DNA from: Microbacterium sp.
GTDB lineage: Bacteria > Actinomycetota > Actinomycetes > Actinomycetales > Microbacteriaceae
Assembly: GCA_002703245.1 (NCBI GenBank)
Contig: NZTV01000020.1
Location: forward strand, 1-55,224
Direction of reading: 5' to 3'
Length of the DNA: 55,224 nucleotides
Shown here: positions 7,615-16,322 of the stretch, piece after piece
How the letters are laid out: every line of letters begins with the position of its first letter
How positions within the stretch are numbered: the stretch's first letter is position 1
Program-made: the position numbers and the translations under genes
Notes under the pieces: model-generated
Seen by the model: the letters and a program-made list of their open reading frames with translations, nothing else
Databases searched by the model: none
What the model was told of the DNA's origin: nothing

Positions 7615-9555
7615 ATGAGCGCCCCCGACTCGTCCGACATCGCCGTCGCCGAAGCCGAACTCGCCCGACTGCGTGCCGAGGCCGAGGCCGCCCAGGCGCG
7701 GCTGCAGGCGGCGCGGGCCCGGGCCGCGCTCGCGGCCGCCGAGGTGGCGGCGGCGAGGGCCCGCGCGACCGGGGCGGAGGCCCCGATGCCCGCAGACGTG
7801 CAGCCGGCCCCGGCCGTCGCCGGGTCGGACCTGCAGTCGACCTCCGATGCCGCTCCACGCACGGTGTCCGACGTGTCATCCGCGCCCCCGACGGCGCCGG
7901 GAACCGACGACAGGGCCGCCGGACCGCTCGACGCCGACGAGGTCGCCGCGGTGATCGCCGGGTACACCTTCGAGGCCGACACGCTCGATCTCGGTGCCCT
8001 CGTGAACACCGAAGCCCGAGCCGATGCCCAGGTGCGCATCCCGCTGTCGATGATGAACCGGCACGGACTCATCGCCGGTGCGACCGGCACGGGGAAGACC
8101 CGCACGCTCCAGGGGCTGGCGGAGCAACTCGCCGCGAAGGGCGTGCCGGTGTTCGCCGCCGATGTCAAAGGGGATCTGTCGGGCGTTGCGACGCCGGGGG
8201 AGCCGAGCGAGAAGCTTCTCGCGCGCACCCGCGGAATCGGTCAGGACTGGGCCCCGGCGGCCTCCGCGACCGAGTACTTCGCGCTCGGCGGCGTCGGCAC
8301 CGGTGTGCCCGTGCGGGCCACCGTTTCAGCGTTCGGTCCGCTCCTGCTCAGCAAGGTCCTCGGTCTGAACCAGACGCAGGAGTCGAGCCTCGGGCTCGTC
8401 TTCCACTACGCCGATGCGAACGGGCTCGGCCTGGTCGACCTCGCCGATCTGCGCGCCGTCCTGACGTACCTGGTCAGCGAGGAGGGCAAGCCCGAGCTGA
8501 AGGGTCTGGGCGGCCTGTCGCCGTCGACCGTCGGGGTGATCCTGCGCGAACTCATCACCTTCGCCGAGGACGGGGCGGATGTGTTCTTCGGCGAACCGGA
8601 GTTCGACGTGACCGACTTCCTCCGCATCGCGCCCGATGGTCGGGGGATCATCTCGTTGCTCGAGGTGCCCGGCGTGATCGACAAGCCGGCACTGTTCTCG
8701 ACGTTCCTGATGTACCTGCTGGCGGAGCTGTTCGAAGTCCTCCCCGAGGTCGGCGACCCCGACCGGCCCACGCTCGTATTCTTCTTCGACGAAGCCCACC
8801 TGCTGTTCCGCGACGCCTCGAAGGACTTCCTCGCGGCCATCGTGCAGACGGTGCGGTTGATCCGTTCCAAGGGTGTCGGAGTGTTCTTCGTCACCCAGAC
8901 CCCCAAGGACGTGCCCGGAGAGGTGCTGGCACAGCTCGGTTCGCGTGTGCAGCACGCGGTCCGTGCGTTCACCCCCGACGATGCCAAGGCGCTCCGCGCG
9001 ACGGTGGGCACCTATCCGACCTCCGGGTACGACCTCGAGCGCGTGCTCCAGGAGCTCGGCATCGGGGAGGCGATCGTCACCGTCATGAGCGAGCGGGGCG
9101 CCCCCACGCCGGTGGCGTGGACACGCCTGCGTGCCCCACGCGGTCTCATGTCGCCGACCCCGCACACGGCGATCGAGGCCGCCGTGGCCGCTTCGCCGCT
9201 GTCTGCCGTGTACGGAACCCCGATCGACCGTGAATCGGCGCGCGAGATCCTCGCCGCCCGGCTCAACGCCGCAGCCGAGTCCGAGTCTGCCGCGCAAGCG
9301 GAACGGGAACGAGCCGAGATCGAGGCCGAACTCGCCCGTCAGCAGGCGGCGATGGACGAAGCCCAGCAGCAGGCGGAGGAGAAGGCGCGGGCCGAGTACG
9401 AGCGACTACTGGAGAAGACGGCGGGATCGCCCCGCACCCGCACCTCCCGCTCGTCGCGCAGCGGCTCGCCCGTGGAGCAGATCCTGAATTCGCGCGCGAC
9501 CGAGGCGATCGTCTCCGGGGTGATCCGGGGCCTGTTCGGCACCGCACGGCGCTGA
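7615..9555 (+). CDS. HerA-like ATPase, DUF853 (helicase HerA-like C-terminal)
   Basis: This 646-residue P-loop ATPase of the FtsK/HerA superfamily carries DUF853. An Ala/Arg/Glu-rich N-terminal coiled coil (about 5-55) and a low-complexity linker (to about 105) precede the ATPase core. Walker A is GATGTGKT (about residues 155-162) and Walker B is LVFFFDEAH. A FVTQTPKDVP segment lies downstream. A second coiled coil (about 550-605, rich in Ala, Glu and Gln) and a basic tail end the protein. The in vivo role of the DUF853 family is unclear; DNA translocation is assumed from HerA. It converges on fdhD with only 18 bp between stops and belongs to no obvious operon. Confidence 0.9.
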   Translation: MSAPDSSDIAVAEAELARLRAEAEAAQARLQAARARAALAAAEVAAARARATGAEAPMPADVQPAPAVAGSDLQSTSDAAPRTVSDVSSAPPTAPGTDDRAAGPLDADEVAAVIAGYTFEADTLDLGALVNTEARADAQVRIPLSMMNRHGLIAGATGTGKTRTLQGLAEQLAAKGVPVFAADVKGDLSGVATPGEPSEKLLARTRGIGQDWAPAASATEYFALGGVGTGVPVRATVSAFGPLLLSKVLGLNQTQESSLGLVFHYADANGLGLVDLADLRAVLTYLVSEEGKPELKGLGGLSPSTVGVILRELITFAEDGADVFFGEPEFDVTDFLRIAPDGRGIISLLEVPGVIDKPALFSTFLMYLLAELFEVLPEVGDPDRPTLVFFFDEAHLLFRDASKDFLAAIVQTVRLIRSKGVGVFFVTQTPKDVPGEVLAQLGSRVQHAVRAFTPDDAKALRATVGTYPTSGYDLERVLQELGIGEAIVTVMSERGAPTPVAWTRLRAPRGLMSPTPHTAIEAAVAASPLSAVYGTPIDRESAREILAARLNAAAESESAAQAERERAEIEAELARQQAAMDEAQQQAEEKARAEYERLLEKTAGSPRTRTSRSSRSGSPVEQILNSRATEAIVSGVIRGLFGTARR

Positions 9556-9573
9556 CCGCGATCCCGGGCAGCG

Positions 9574-10416
9574 TCACAGCCCGGTGATGCGCTCCGGATG
9601 CGTGTGCACCGCGAACGAGCCCCCGCGGCTGAATCCGACGAGGGTGACACCGCTGTCGTCGGCCAGCTGTGCGGCGAGCGTCGAGGGCGCACCCACGGCC
9701 GTGAGCATCGGGATGCCCGCGAGCCGCGTCTTCTGCACCAATTCGAACGACGCGCGCCCCGACACCTGGAGCACGAGGTCCGTCACGGGGAGGCGGCCCT
9801 CGCGCAGGGCCCATCCGATCACCTTGTCGACGGCGTTGTGACGCCCGACATCCTCCCGCACGCACACGAGATCGCCGCCGGCGGTGAACAGACCCGCCGC
9901 ATGGACGCCGCCGGTGGCGTCGAAGACCGGCTGGGCGTCACGGAGCGCATCGGGCAGTGCAGCGACGACGTCGGGGTCGATCAGCGGCGCGACCTGCCCG
10001 ATCGGTAGCCGTGCCGCTTTGGCGACCGCGTCGATGGACTCCGTTCCGCAGATCCCGCATGCGCTCGTGGTGATGCTGTGCCGCGCGGCCGCCTCCGAGG
10101 GCGGCACGGCGCCGGGGCCCAGGTGGGCGTCGATGACGTTGTACGTCTGCGCGCCCTCCTCGTCGCGCCCGGCGCAGTAGCGGAGGGTGCGCAGCTGGTC
10201 GGGGGAGACGATGACGCCTTCGCCGACGAGGAAACCCGCGACGAGGTCGAAATCGTCGCCAGGCGTACGCATGGTGACCGCCCACGACGATCCGTCGATC
10301 CGGATCTCCAGCGGCTCCTCCGCGGCGAGCACATCCTCACGGCGCGACACCGTTCGCGATCCGTCGGCGGCGGTGCGCACGCGGACGATGCGGCGGCGGG
10401 CGGTCGAGCGTGCCAT
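9574..10416 (-). CDS. fdhD: Formate dehydrogenase accessory sulfurtransferase FdhD
   Basis: This 280-residue protein transfers sulfur from a cysteine desulfurase to the molybdenum cofactor of formate dehydrogenase-type enzymes. The sulfur-carrying CGIC motif is at residues 120-123 (SACGICGTES). The conserved DVGRHNAVDKVIG and SGRASFELVQK segments follow. The ATG at 10416 is chosen because TATCGT lies exactly 6 nt upstream, giving a leaderless start; an in-frame ATG 66 nt further upstream would cross the divergent gene's start. It diverges from the YdeP-type oxidoreductase, its most probable client. Confidence 0.95.
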   Translation of the reverse strand: MARSTARRRIVRVRTAADGSRTVSRREDVLAAEEPLEIRIDGSSWAVTMRTPGDDFDLVAGFLVGEGVIVSPDQLRTLRYCAGRDEEGAQTYNVIDAHLGPGAVPPSEAAARHSITTSACGICGTESIDAVAKAARLPIGQVAPLIDPDVVAALPDALRDAQPVFDATGGVHAAGLFTAGGDLVCVREDVGRHNAVDKVIGWALREGRLPVTDLVLQVSGRASFELVQKTRLAGIPMLTAVGAPSTLAAQLADDSGVTLVGFSRGGSFAVHTHPERITGL

Positions 10417-10466
10417 CCCCTCACGATAGTCGCGCTCCGCACCGCCACGACCGGTACCCTCGGGGC
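10417..10466. promoter_or_regulatory. Divergent leaderless promoters of fdhD and the YdeP-type gene
   Basis: Only 50 bp separate the two start codons. On the minus strand TATCGT (10423-10428) stands 6 nt before the fdhD ATG. On the plus strand TACCCT (10455-10460) stands 6 nt before the ATG at 10467. Neither gene has a Shine-Dalgarno sequence, so both mRNAs probably start at the start codon. The two promoters must share the upstream 26 bp, which favours coordinated regulation. Confidence 0.6.
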
Positions 10467-12800
10467 ATGGCGACGGGTGCACCGACGGACGGTATCGACG
10501 AGTCCGAGCTGCGCGTCGCCGCGCCGCCCACCAGCGCCGTCGGGGTGCCCGCCGTGCGCCACGCCCTGCAGATGTCGGTGGCGCAGATGGGGGTCCTCCG
10601 CAGCGCGCAGACGCTGCGCCGGGTCAACCAGAAGGATGGTTTCGACTGCCCCGGATGCGCGTGGCCGGAGGAGGAACGGCGCCACGTCGCGGAGTTCTGC
10701 GAGAACGGCGCGAAGGCCGTCGCCGAGGAGGCCACGCTGCGACGCGTGACGCCGGAGTTCTTCGCCGCGCACTCCGTCGCCGATCTCGCCGGGCGAGACG
10801 ACTACTGGCTCGGTCAACAGGGGCGGTTGACAGATCCGATGATCCTCGACGAGGGGGCCACCCACTATCGACCGGGCACATGGGACGAAGCCCTCCGCAT
10901 CGTCGCCGATGAGCTGCGCGGGCTGGAGAGCCCCGACCAGTCCGTCTTCTACACCTCGGGCCGCACCTCCAACGAAGCCGCATTCCTCTATCAGCTGATG
11001 GTGCGCGGGATCGGGACGAACAATCTCCCCGACTGCTCGAACATGTGTCACGAGTCCAGTGGATCGGCCTTGACGCAGACCCTCGGCGTGGGAAAGGGAA
11101 CGGTCTCCCTCGACGACATCCACGATGCCGAGCTGCTGATCATCGCGGGCCAGAACCCCGGCACGAATCATCCCCGGATGCTGAGCGCGGTCGAGAAGGC
11201 CAAGCAGCGCGGCGCCGTGGTCGTCGCGGTCAACCCGCTGCCGGAGGCGGGGCTGAAGCGGTTCAAGAACCCGCAGACCGCCCACGGGGTGATCGCGGGT
11301 GGGACCGCGATCGCTGACGAATTCGTCCAGATCCGCCTCGGCGGCGACCAGGCGCTGTTCCAGGCGATCGGCAAGCACCTGCTCGAGGTCGAGGCGCAGG
11401 TGGGCGGCGTGGTCGACCGGACCTTCATCGACGAGTACACGGCGGGCTTCGACGACTACCGCGCGGCGGTCGACCAGGTCGCATGGACCGATCTGGTCGA
11501 GGCGACCGGGGTGCCGGAGACGCGACTGCGGGCGCTCGCAGACCGGTTCGGGGAATCGGAACGGACCATCGTGTGCTGGGCCATGGGGCTCACTCAGCAC
11601 AAACACTCCGTGGCCACGCTGCGTGATGTCGTGAACGTCCTGCTGCTGCGGGGGGACATTGGCCGCCCCGGCGCAGGCGTGTGTCCGGTGCGCGGCCACT
11701 CCAATGTGCAGGGAGATCGCACGATGGGCATCTACGAGAAGATGCCGGAGGCCTTCCTCGCCGCACTCGGTGCCGAGTTCGGCTTCGATCCGCCCCGCCG
11801 CCCCGGCTTCGACACCGTCGCGTCGATCCGTGCGATGCGCGACGGGAAGGTCCGGGTGTTCATGGGGATGGGCGGCAACTTCGTCAGCGCCGCGCCCGAC
11901 ACGGCGGTCACCGAGGCGGCGTTGCGCCGCACCCGTCTGACGGTGCAGGTCTCGACCAAACTCAACCGCTCCCACGTGGTGACGGGACCTCGCGCGGTCA
12001 TCCTCCCCACCCTCGGGCGCACCGACCGTGACACACGGGGCGGACGCGAGCAGCGGGTCACGGTCGAGGACTCCATGAGCTCGGTGCACGCATCGCGCGG
12101 TCGATTGCGGCCACCATCGGATGACATGCTCAGCGAGGTGGCGATCGTGTCGCGGTTGAGTGCGCTGGTGTTCGAGGGAGAGCCGGGGGCCCCGCGCGCG
12201 GACTGGGAACGGCTGGAACAGGACTACGCCGCCGTGCGTCGACACATCTCGCATGTCGTGCCGGGGTTCGACCGGTTCGAAGAACGCATCGAGAAGGGAC
12301 GCTCGTTCCGCCTGCCCAACGGGGCTCGCGACCGCGCCTTCACGACACCCTCGGGGCGTGCGCACTTCACGGCGAACGCGCTGGAGTACCCGCATATCCC
12401 TGCCGGACGCCTACTGCTGCAGACGCTGCGCTCCCACGACCAGTACAACACCACGATCTACGGCAAGGACGATCGATATCGTGGGATCCGGGGCGGACGC
12501 CGCGTCGTCTTCGTGAGCCCGGTCGACATCGACGCGTTCGGCCTGTCCGACGGCGACCTCGTCGACCTCGTCTCGGAATGGCCGGGCGCGAGCGGGCCGA
12601 TCGAGCGCCGCGCGGAGGCCTTTCGTGTGGTGGCGTACGACACCCCCGTGGGCAACGCCGCGGCGTACTACCCGGAGACCAACGTGCTGGTGCCCCTGGA
12701 GTCGGTCGCCGATGTCAGCGGCACCCCCACGTCGAAGTCTGTGATCGTAAGGATCGAACGGCGCCGCGACCCGGCGGCCGCACCTATCGTGGAGGGATGA
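10467..12800 (+). CDS. FdhF/YdeP-family molybdopterin oxidoreductase
   Basis: This 777-residue molybdoenzyme alpha subunit belongs to the FdhF/YdeP branch of the DMSO-reductase family. Cys61, Cys64 and Cys78 lie in the N-terminal part where an iron-sulfur cluster would bind. NLPDCSNMCHESSG (Cys190, Cys194) is the region of the molybdenum ligand. Further family segments are AGQNPGTNHPRML, GMGGNFVSAAPD and a C-terminal molydopterin-dinucleotide-binding domain (about 630-777: YGKDDRYRGIRGGRR). YdeP proteins resemble formate dehydrogenase H, but their substrate is not settled. No electron-transfer subunit is adjacent. Its stop overlaps the mogA start (ATGA), which ties the enzyme to cofactor synthesis. 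Confidence 0.9.
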   Translation: MATGAPTDGIDESELRVAAPPTSAVGVPAVRHALQMSVAQMGVLRSAQTLRRVNQKDGFDCPGCAWPEEERRHVAEFCENGAKAVAEEATLRRVTPEFFAAHSVADLAGRDDYWLGQQGRLTDPMILDEGATHYRPGTWDEALRIVADELRGLESPDQSVFYTSGRTSNEAAFLYQLMVRGIGTNNLPDCSNMCHESSGSALTQTLGVGKGTVSLDDIHDAELLIIAGQNPGTNHPRMLSAVEKAKQRGAVVVAVNPLPEAGLKRFKNPQTAHGVIAGGTAIADEFVQIRLGGDQALFQAIGKHLLEVEAQVGGVVDRTFIDEYTAGFDDYRAAVDQVAWTDLVEATGVPETRLRALADRFGESERTIVCWAMGLTQHKHSVATLRDVVNVLLLRGDIGRPGAGVCPVRGHSNVQGDRTMGIYEKMPEAFLAALGAEFGFDPPRRPGFDTVASIRAMRDGKVRVFMGMGGNFVSAAPDTAVTEAALRRTRLTVQVSTKLNRSHVVTGPRAVILPTLGRTDRDTRGGREQRVTVEDSMSSVHASRGRLRPPSDDMLSEVAIVSRLSALVFEGEPGAPRADWERLEQDYAAVRRHISHVVPGFDRFEERIEKGRSFRLPNGARDRAFTTPSGRAHFTANALEYPHIPAGRLLLQTLRSHDQYNTTIYGKDDRYRGIRGGRRVVFVSPVDIDAFGLSDGDLVDLVSEWPGASGPIERRAEAFRVVAYDTPVGNAAAYYPETNVLVPLESVADVSGTPTSKSVIVRIERRRDPAAAPIVEG

Positions 12801-13276
12801 CCTCCCTCACCGCGGCCGTCGTGACCGTCTCCGACCGGTCCCACCGTGGTGCACGCGAGGACGCCACCGGTCCCGTCGCCGTGACCGCGCTCCGTGAAGC
12901 CGGGTTCGACTGTGCGGACCCGGTGATCATCCCCGACGGCGCCGATGCGGTCGAAGCCGAATTGCGGCGCCTCGTCGCTACGGGGGTCCGGGTGATCGTC
13001 ACCTGCGGGGGAACGGGTGTGTCTGCGCGGGACCTCACACCGGAGGGGACGCGGCGGGTCCTCGACCGGGAGATCCCCGGAATCGCCGAGCGGCTCCGTG
13101 CCGAAGGTGCGGCCGAGACGCCCCTGGCCGCACTGTCGCGCGGGCGCTCCGGCGTGGCCGGCGACGCACTGATCGTGAATCTGCCCGGCTCCCCGCGGGC
13201 CGTCGCCTCCGGGATGCCGCTCCTCGTGAGCATCGCCGCGCACGTCCTCTCCCAGCTCGAAGGCGGCGACCACTGA
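12797..13276 (+). CDS. mogA: Molybdopterin adenylyltransferase, MogA/MoaB family
   Basis: This 159-residue protein activates molybdopterin by adenylylation before molybdenum insertion by MoeA. The MPT-binding motifs TCGGTGVSARDLTPE (about residues 73-87) and LPGSPRAV (about 132-139) are present, and the fold-defining SDR near residue 13 is intact. The ATG at 12797 overlaps the upstream stop by 4 nt. TATCGT also lies 6 nt upstream, so both coupled and leaderless translation are possible. MoaB and MogA are hard to separate by sequence; since this is the only copy in the cluster, the MogA role is inferred. Confidence 0.9.
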   Translation: MTSLTAAVVTVSDRSHRGAREDATGPVAVTALREAGFDCADPVIIPDGADAVEAELRRLVATGVRVIVTCGGTGVSARDLTPEGTRRVLDREIPGIAERLRAEGAAETPLAALSRGRSGVAGDALIVNLPGSPRAVASGMPLLVSIAAHVLSQLEGGDH

Positions 13277-13704
13277 TGTCGACCGGCGTGGTCATCGCCA
13301 CGATCAGCGCGGATCCGATCGACGTCTCCGCCCACATCGAGGCCGTGCGCGATCCGGCGGTGGGTGCGCTCAACACCTTCATCGGGACGGTGCGTGACCA
13401 CGACCCGGAGGCGGCGGGCGAGGTCGTCACCCTGGAGTACTCCGCGCATCCCGACGCACAACGCATCATCGGCGAGCTCGCGGCGCGCGCTGCCGGTGAC
13501 CGCGCGCGGATCGCCGTCACGCATCGCGTCGGTCGACTCGCCGTGGGTGATGTCGCCGTCGTCGTCGTCGCCGCCTCGGCCCACCGCGCCGAGGCCTTCG
13601 ACGCCAGCCGCGAGCTGATCGAGGCGATCAAGACCGACTTGCCGGTGTGGAAGAAGCAGCACCAGTCCGGTGGTGCCGCGGCATGGGTGGGGATCGGATC
13701 GTGA
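13276..13704 (+). CDS. moaE: Molybdopterin synthase catalytic subunit MoaE
   Basis: This 142-residue large subunit of molybdopterin synthase uses MoaD thiocarboxylate to dithiolate cPMP. The family features are visible: the GTVRDHDP loop near residue 38, the RIAVTHRVGRLAVGD strand, HRAEAFDASRELIEAIK, and the catalytic lysine region TDLPVWKKQ near residue 126. It overlaps the mogA stop by one base (TGATG) and the moaA start by four (GTGA). MoaD, its partner, is encoded on the opposite strand at 14717-14977. Confidence 0.95.
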   Translation: MSTGVVIATISADPIDVSAHIEAVRDPAVGALNTFIGTVRDHDPEAAGEVVTLEYSAHPDAQRIIGELAARAAGDRARIAVTHRVGRLAVGDVAVVVVAASAHRAEAFDASRELIEAIKTDLPVWKKQHQSGGAAAWVGIGS

Positions 13705-14708
13705 CCGGGTCTCCGGGCGCACTCGTCGACCGATTCGGGCGCGTGCATCGCGACCTGCGTATCTCGCTGACCGATCGCTGTTCGTTGCGTTGCACCTACT
13801 GCATGCCCGAGGAGGGCGTGGAGTGGCTGGCGAAGGACAACATCCTCACCACCGACGAGCTGGCCCGTGTGGCGGAGGTCGCCGCGAGCCTGGGGATCAC
13901 CGAGGTGCGCCTGACCGGCGGTGAACCGCTGTTGCGACGCGATGTCGTCGATGTGGTCGCCCGCATGGCGGCGATCGAGGGGCCCGAAGGCCCGCTCGAG
14001 GTGTCGATGACGACGAACGCGTTGGCGTTGCCGAAACTCGCCCGCCCGTTGCGCGACGCCGGTCTGGCCCGGGTGAACATCTCGATCGACACGCTGCGGC
14101 GCGACCGGTTCGCCGACCTGACGCGGCGCGACCGTCTCGACGACACCCTGGCCGGCATCGAAGCCGCCCGGGCGGTGGGGTTCGCACCGGTGAAGTTCAA
14201 CGCCGTGGCGATGCGCGGGGTCAACGACGACGAGGTGGTCGATCTGGTGCGTTTCGCCGTCGAGCGTGACGCCGAGATGCGCTTCATCGAGCAGATGCCG
14301 CTGGATGCCGGACACATCTGGTCACGGGTGGAGATGGTCCGGGGCCAGGAGATCCTCGACGCGCTGCGCGCGGCGTTCACGTTGGAACCGGTCGGTGATC
14401 GCGGTGCGTCACCGGCGGAGATCTTCCGCGTCGACGGCGGACCGGCGACGGTCGGGGTGATCGCGTCGGTGACCGCTCCGTTCTGTGGCGCGTGCGACCG
14501 CGTCCGGCTCACCGCGGACGGTCAGATCCGCAACTGCCTGTTCGCACGCGAGGAGTCTGACCTGCTTCCGCTGCTGCGCGGGGATGCCGGAGACGACGAC
14601 ATCGCCGATCTGCTTCGACGCGCGATCGCGGGCAAACTGCCGGGGCACGGTATCGATGAGCCCGGTTTCCTGCAGCCGCAACGTCCCATGAGCGCGATCG
14701 GCGGTTGA
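13701..14708 (+). CDS. moaA: GTP 3',8-cyclase MoaA
   Basis: This 335-residue radical SAM enzyme converts GTP to 3',8-cyclo-GTP, the first step of molybdenum cofactor synthesis. The radical SAM cluster cysteines are C27, C31 and C34 (DRCSLRCTYCMPE). The second cluster is in the C-terminal part (CGACDRVRLTADGQIRNC). The protein ends in the Gly-Gly tail needed for activity (MSAIGG). I chose the GTG at 13701 because it overlaps the moaE stop as GTGA, matching the coupling used throughout the cluster; an ATG at 13683 is possible. It converges on moaD. Confidence 0.95.
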   Translation: MTGSPGALVDRFGRVHRDLRISLTDRCSLRCTYCMPEEGVEWLAKDNILTTDELARVAEVAASLGITEVRLTGGEPLLRRDVVDVVARMAAIEGPEGPLEVSMTTNALALPKLARPLRDAGLARVNISIDTLRRDRFADLTRRDRLDDTLAGIEAARAVGFAPVKFNAVAMRGVNDDEVVDLVRFAVERDAEMRFIEQMPLDAGHIWSRVEMVRGQEILDALRAAFTLEPVGDRGASPAEIFRVDGGPATVGVIASVTAPFCGACDRVRLTADGQIRNCLFAREESDLLPLLRGDAGDDDIADLLRRAIAGKLPGHGIDEPGFLQPQRPMSAIGG

Positions 14709-14725
14709 TTCGCCCGTCAACCGCC
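14700..14725. terminator. Hairpin shared by the convergent moaA and moaD stop codons
   Basis: GGCGGTTGA (14700-14708) and TCAACCGCC (14717-14725) form a perfect 9-bp stem with an 8-nt loop. Each gene's TGA stop lies in an arm and pairs with the other's complement. Without T tracts it is a candidate bidirectional terminator or RNA 3'-end stabiliser for both halves of the cofactor cluster. Confidence 0.55.
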
Positions 14726-14977
14726 CGCGAAAGGCGGCAGCACGTCGACGGTGGCGGCGCCGATCAGAGACGTGGTGTCATCGGCGCGGACCCCGTCGAC
14801 CAGGAGCGCGCAACGTGGGAGCACGGCCGCGAGGTCGGGGTGCGTGCGGATGAGCGTGTCGCGCAGGACGGCGACGTCGCGCGCCGAATACGAGCCGACT
14901 TCGGTCCCCGCAGCCTCCTCCGCCGCGGCGAAGAACCGTACCGTGACCGTCGACGAGGTGGTCGCGGAGGAGGTCAA
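14717..14977 (-). CDS. moaD: Molybdopterin synthase sulfur carrier MoaD
   Basis: This small ubiquitin-like sulfur carrier (86 residues) ends in Gly-Gly (VDVLPPFAGG), the residue adenylated by MoeB and then thiocarboxylated. The beta-grasp pattern TVTVRFFAAAEEAAG and CALLVDGVRADD is clear. I chose the TTG at 14977: GGGAGG lies about 7 nt upstream and TTGA overlaps the previous stop, as with the other junctions in this operon. A TTG 15 nt further upstream would add five residues. It is the last gene of the moeB-to-moaD operon. Confidence 0.9.
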   Translation of the reverse strand: MTSSATTSSTVTVRFFAAAEEAAGTEVGSYSARDVAVLRDTLIRTHPDLAAVLPRCALLVDGVRADDTTSLIGAATVDVLPPFAGG

Positions 14978-15843
14978 TCCTGACCCTCCCAATCGTCGGC
15001 CAGCTCCGAGAGTGCGGCGATCGCCTCGATGACATCGGTCTTGTCGGCTCCCTCCCGCGCGGCGACGAAGCCCGCCACGAAGGTGGCCAGCGGGGCGGCG
15101 GGACGGGCGATCGCGTGGGCGGCGTCGCGGGCGAGCCCGAGGATCTCCACCGTCGGCACCGTGTCGACCGGGAGATCGAACCGATCACGCATCGCCGAGA
15201 CCCACGTGTCGAGGTCTTCCGGGCTCAGGTGCGTCTTCGAGTCGGCCATGTCCTCCTCCGTTCCTCGGGCACCGGGTGCCCTCCCTCCAGCTTCGTCGAG
15301 ATCGTCGCGGGTGTCCACGTCGGCGACGATGTCGGTGGGCAGGTGCGGATGCGCACATGCCACGGGGCGCAGAAGGCGCGTCACCGGCGCCCCGGTGAGG
15401 TCCCCCGCGACACGCACCGCATCACGGAGCGCCCGGGTTCGGTAGCGGCCGGCGAGCCACTGCTCCCGGCCACCTCCGTCGACCGGGACGACGCCGTTGA
15501 CGCCCTTGGGGATGCGCTCCAGCATCGCGACCACCCGGGCGGGGTGGCGCAGATCGCACGCGAGCACGAAGACCTCTTCGGCTGTCACCGCCTTCACACC
15601 GGTCGCGATCGCGGCGGCGGGGCCGGAGAAGACGGGAGACTCCCGGCGCCAGGTCACCCGGGGGTCCGGGCGGAGCGGCCGCACGTCGCCGACGACGATG
15701 ACGCGGCGCGCACCCGCGGCGCGTGCCGCGTCGACCACGCGCTGGAGCAGGGTCTCCTCGTCGATGGTGGCGGCGGCCTTGTCGGCGCCGAACCGCGTCG
15801 AGCGGCCGCCCGCGAGCACGATGGCCTCGAGTGTGGGGCTCAT
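14974..15843 (-). CDS. mobA: MobA-like molybdenum cofactor nucleotidyltransferase fused to DUF6457
   Basis: This 289-residue two-domain protein starts with a MobA-type nucleotidyltransferase (about residues 1-185). The NTP-binding motif LAGGRSTRFGADKAA lies near the N terminus, and LACDLRHPARV and WLAGRYRT follow. It would link GMP or CMP to molybdopterin. A Pro/Gly/Glu-rich linker (about 186-198) joins a DUF6457 domain (about 199-289, starting MADSKTHLSPEDLDTW) of unknown function. That domain is preceded by an internal ATG with its own strong ribosome binding site at 15247-15261, so a separate DUF6457 protein may also be made. It overlaps moaC upstream (ATGA) and moaD downstream (TTGA). Confidence 0.88.
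   Translation of the reverse strand: MSPTLEAIVLAGGRSTRFGADKAAATIDEETLLQRVVDAARAAGARRVIVVGDVRPLRPDPRVTWRRESPVFSGPAAAIATGVKAVTAEEVFVLACDLRHPARVVAMLERIPKGVNGVVPVDGGGREQWLAGRYRTRALRDAVRVAGDLTGAPVTRLLRPVACAHPHLPTDIVADVDTRDDLDEAGGRAPGARGTEEDMADSKTHLSPEDLDTWVSAMRDRFDLPVDTVPTVEILGLARDAAHAIARPAAPLATFVAGFVAAREGADKTDVIEAIAALSELADDWEGQD
15247..15261 (-). promoter_or_regulatory. Internal ribosome binding site and ATG inside mobA
   Basis: On the minus strand GGAGGAGGAC runs directly into an in-frame ATG (15249-15247) at the start of the DUF6457 domain. This is as good a Shine-Dalgarno as any in the cluster and would yield a free 91-residue DUF6457 protein in addition to the fusion. Confidence 0.5.
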
Positions 15844-16322
15844 GCGTCGCCGCGGGACCACTCTCCGGACCGTCCGCCGGTCTTGGCCTCCAGGCGGACG
15901 CGTTCGATCTGCACGAACCGGTCGACCCCCTTGAGCATGTCCACGATCGACAAAGCGGCGACCGAGACCGCGGTGAATGCCTCCATCTCGACCCCCGTGC
16001 GGTCGGCGGTGCGCACGGTCGCGCGTATGTCGACACCGTCGTCGACGACCTCGAGGTCGATCACCGCCCCGTGCACGCCGATGATGTGCGCCAGCGGCAG
16101 CAGCTCGGCCGTGCGCTTGGCGCCCTGGATACCCGCGATCCGGGCGACCGCGAGCACATCGCCCTTCGGGACGGAGCCGTCGCGCAGGGCGGCGACGGCC
16201 GTGTCGGAGCATCGGACGAACCCGGTGGCCGTCGCGGCCCTCACCGTGGGCTGTTTCGCGGTGACGTCGACCATCCGGGCATGACCGTCGCCGTCGAGAT
16301 GGGTGAAGGGCTGCGTGCTCAT
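15840..16322 (-). CDS. moaC: Cyclic pyranopterin monophosphate synthase MoaC
   Basis: This 160-residue enzyme rearranges 3',8-cyclo-GTP to cPMP. Diagnostic segments are ARMVDVTAKQPTVRAA near residue 16, the KGDVLAVARIAGIQGAKRT stretch, LLPLAHIIGVHG and GVEMEAFTAVSVAALSIVDMLK. The catalytic Lys lies within the second and the Asp in the last. The length is normal. The ATG overlaps the moeA stop (ATGA) and the stop overlaps the mobA start (ATGA). The moaA gene that supplies its substrate is on the opposite strand about 1.1 kb away. Confidence 0.96.
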   Translation of the reverse strand: MSTQPFTHLDGDGHARMVDVTAKQPTVRAATATGFVRCSDTAVAALRDGSVPKGDVLAVARIAGIQGAKRTAELLPLAHIIGVHGAVIDLEVVDDGVDIRATVRTADRTGVEMEAFTAVSVAALSIVDMLKGVDRFVQIERVRLEAKTGGRSGEWSRGDA

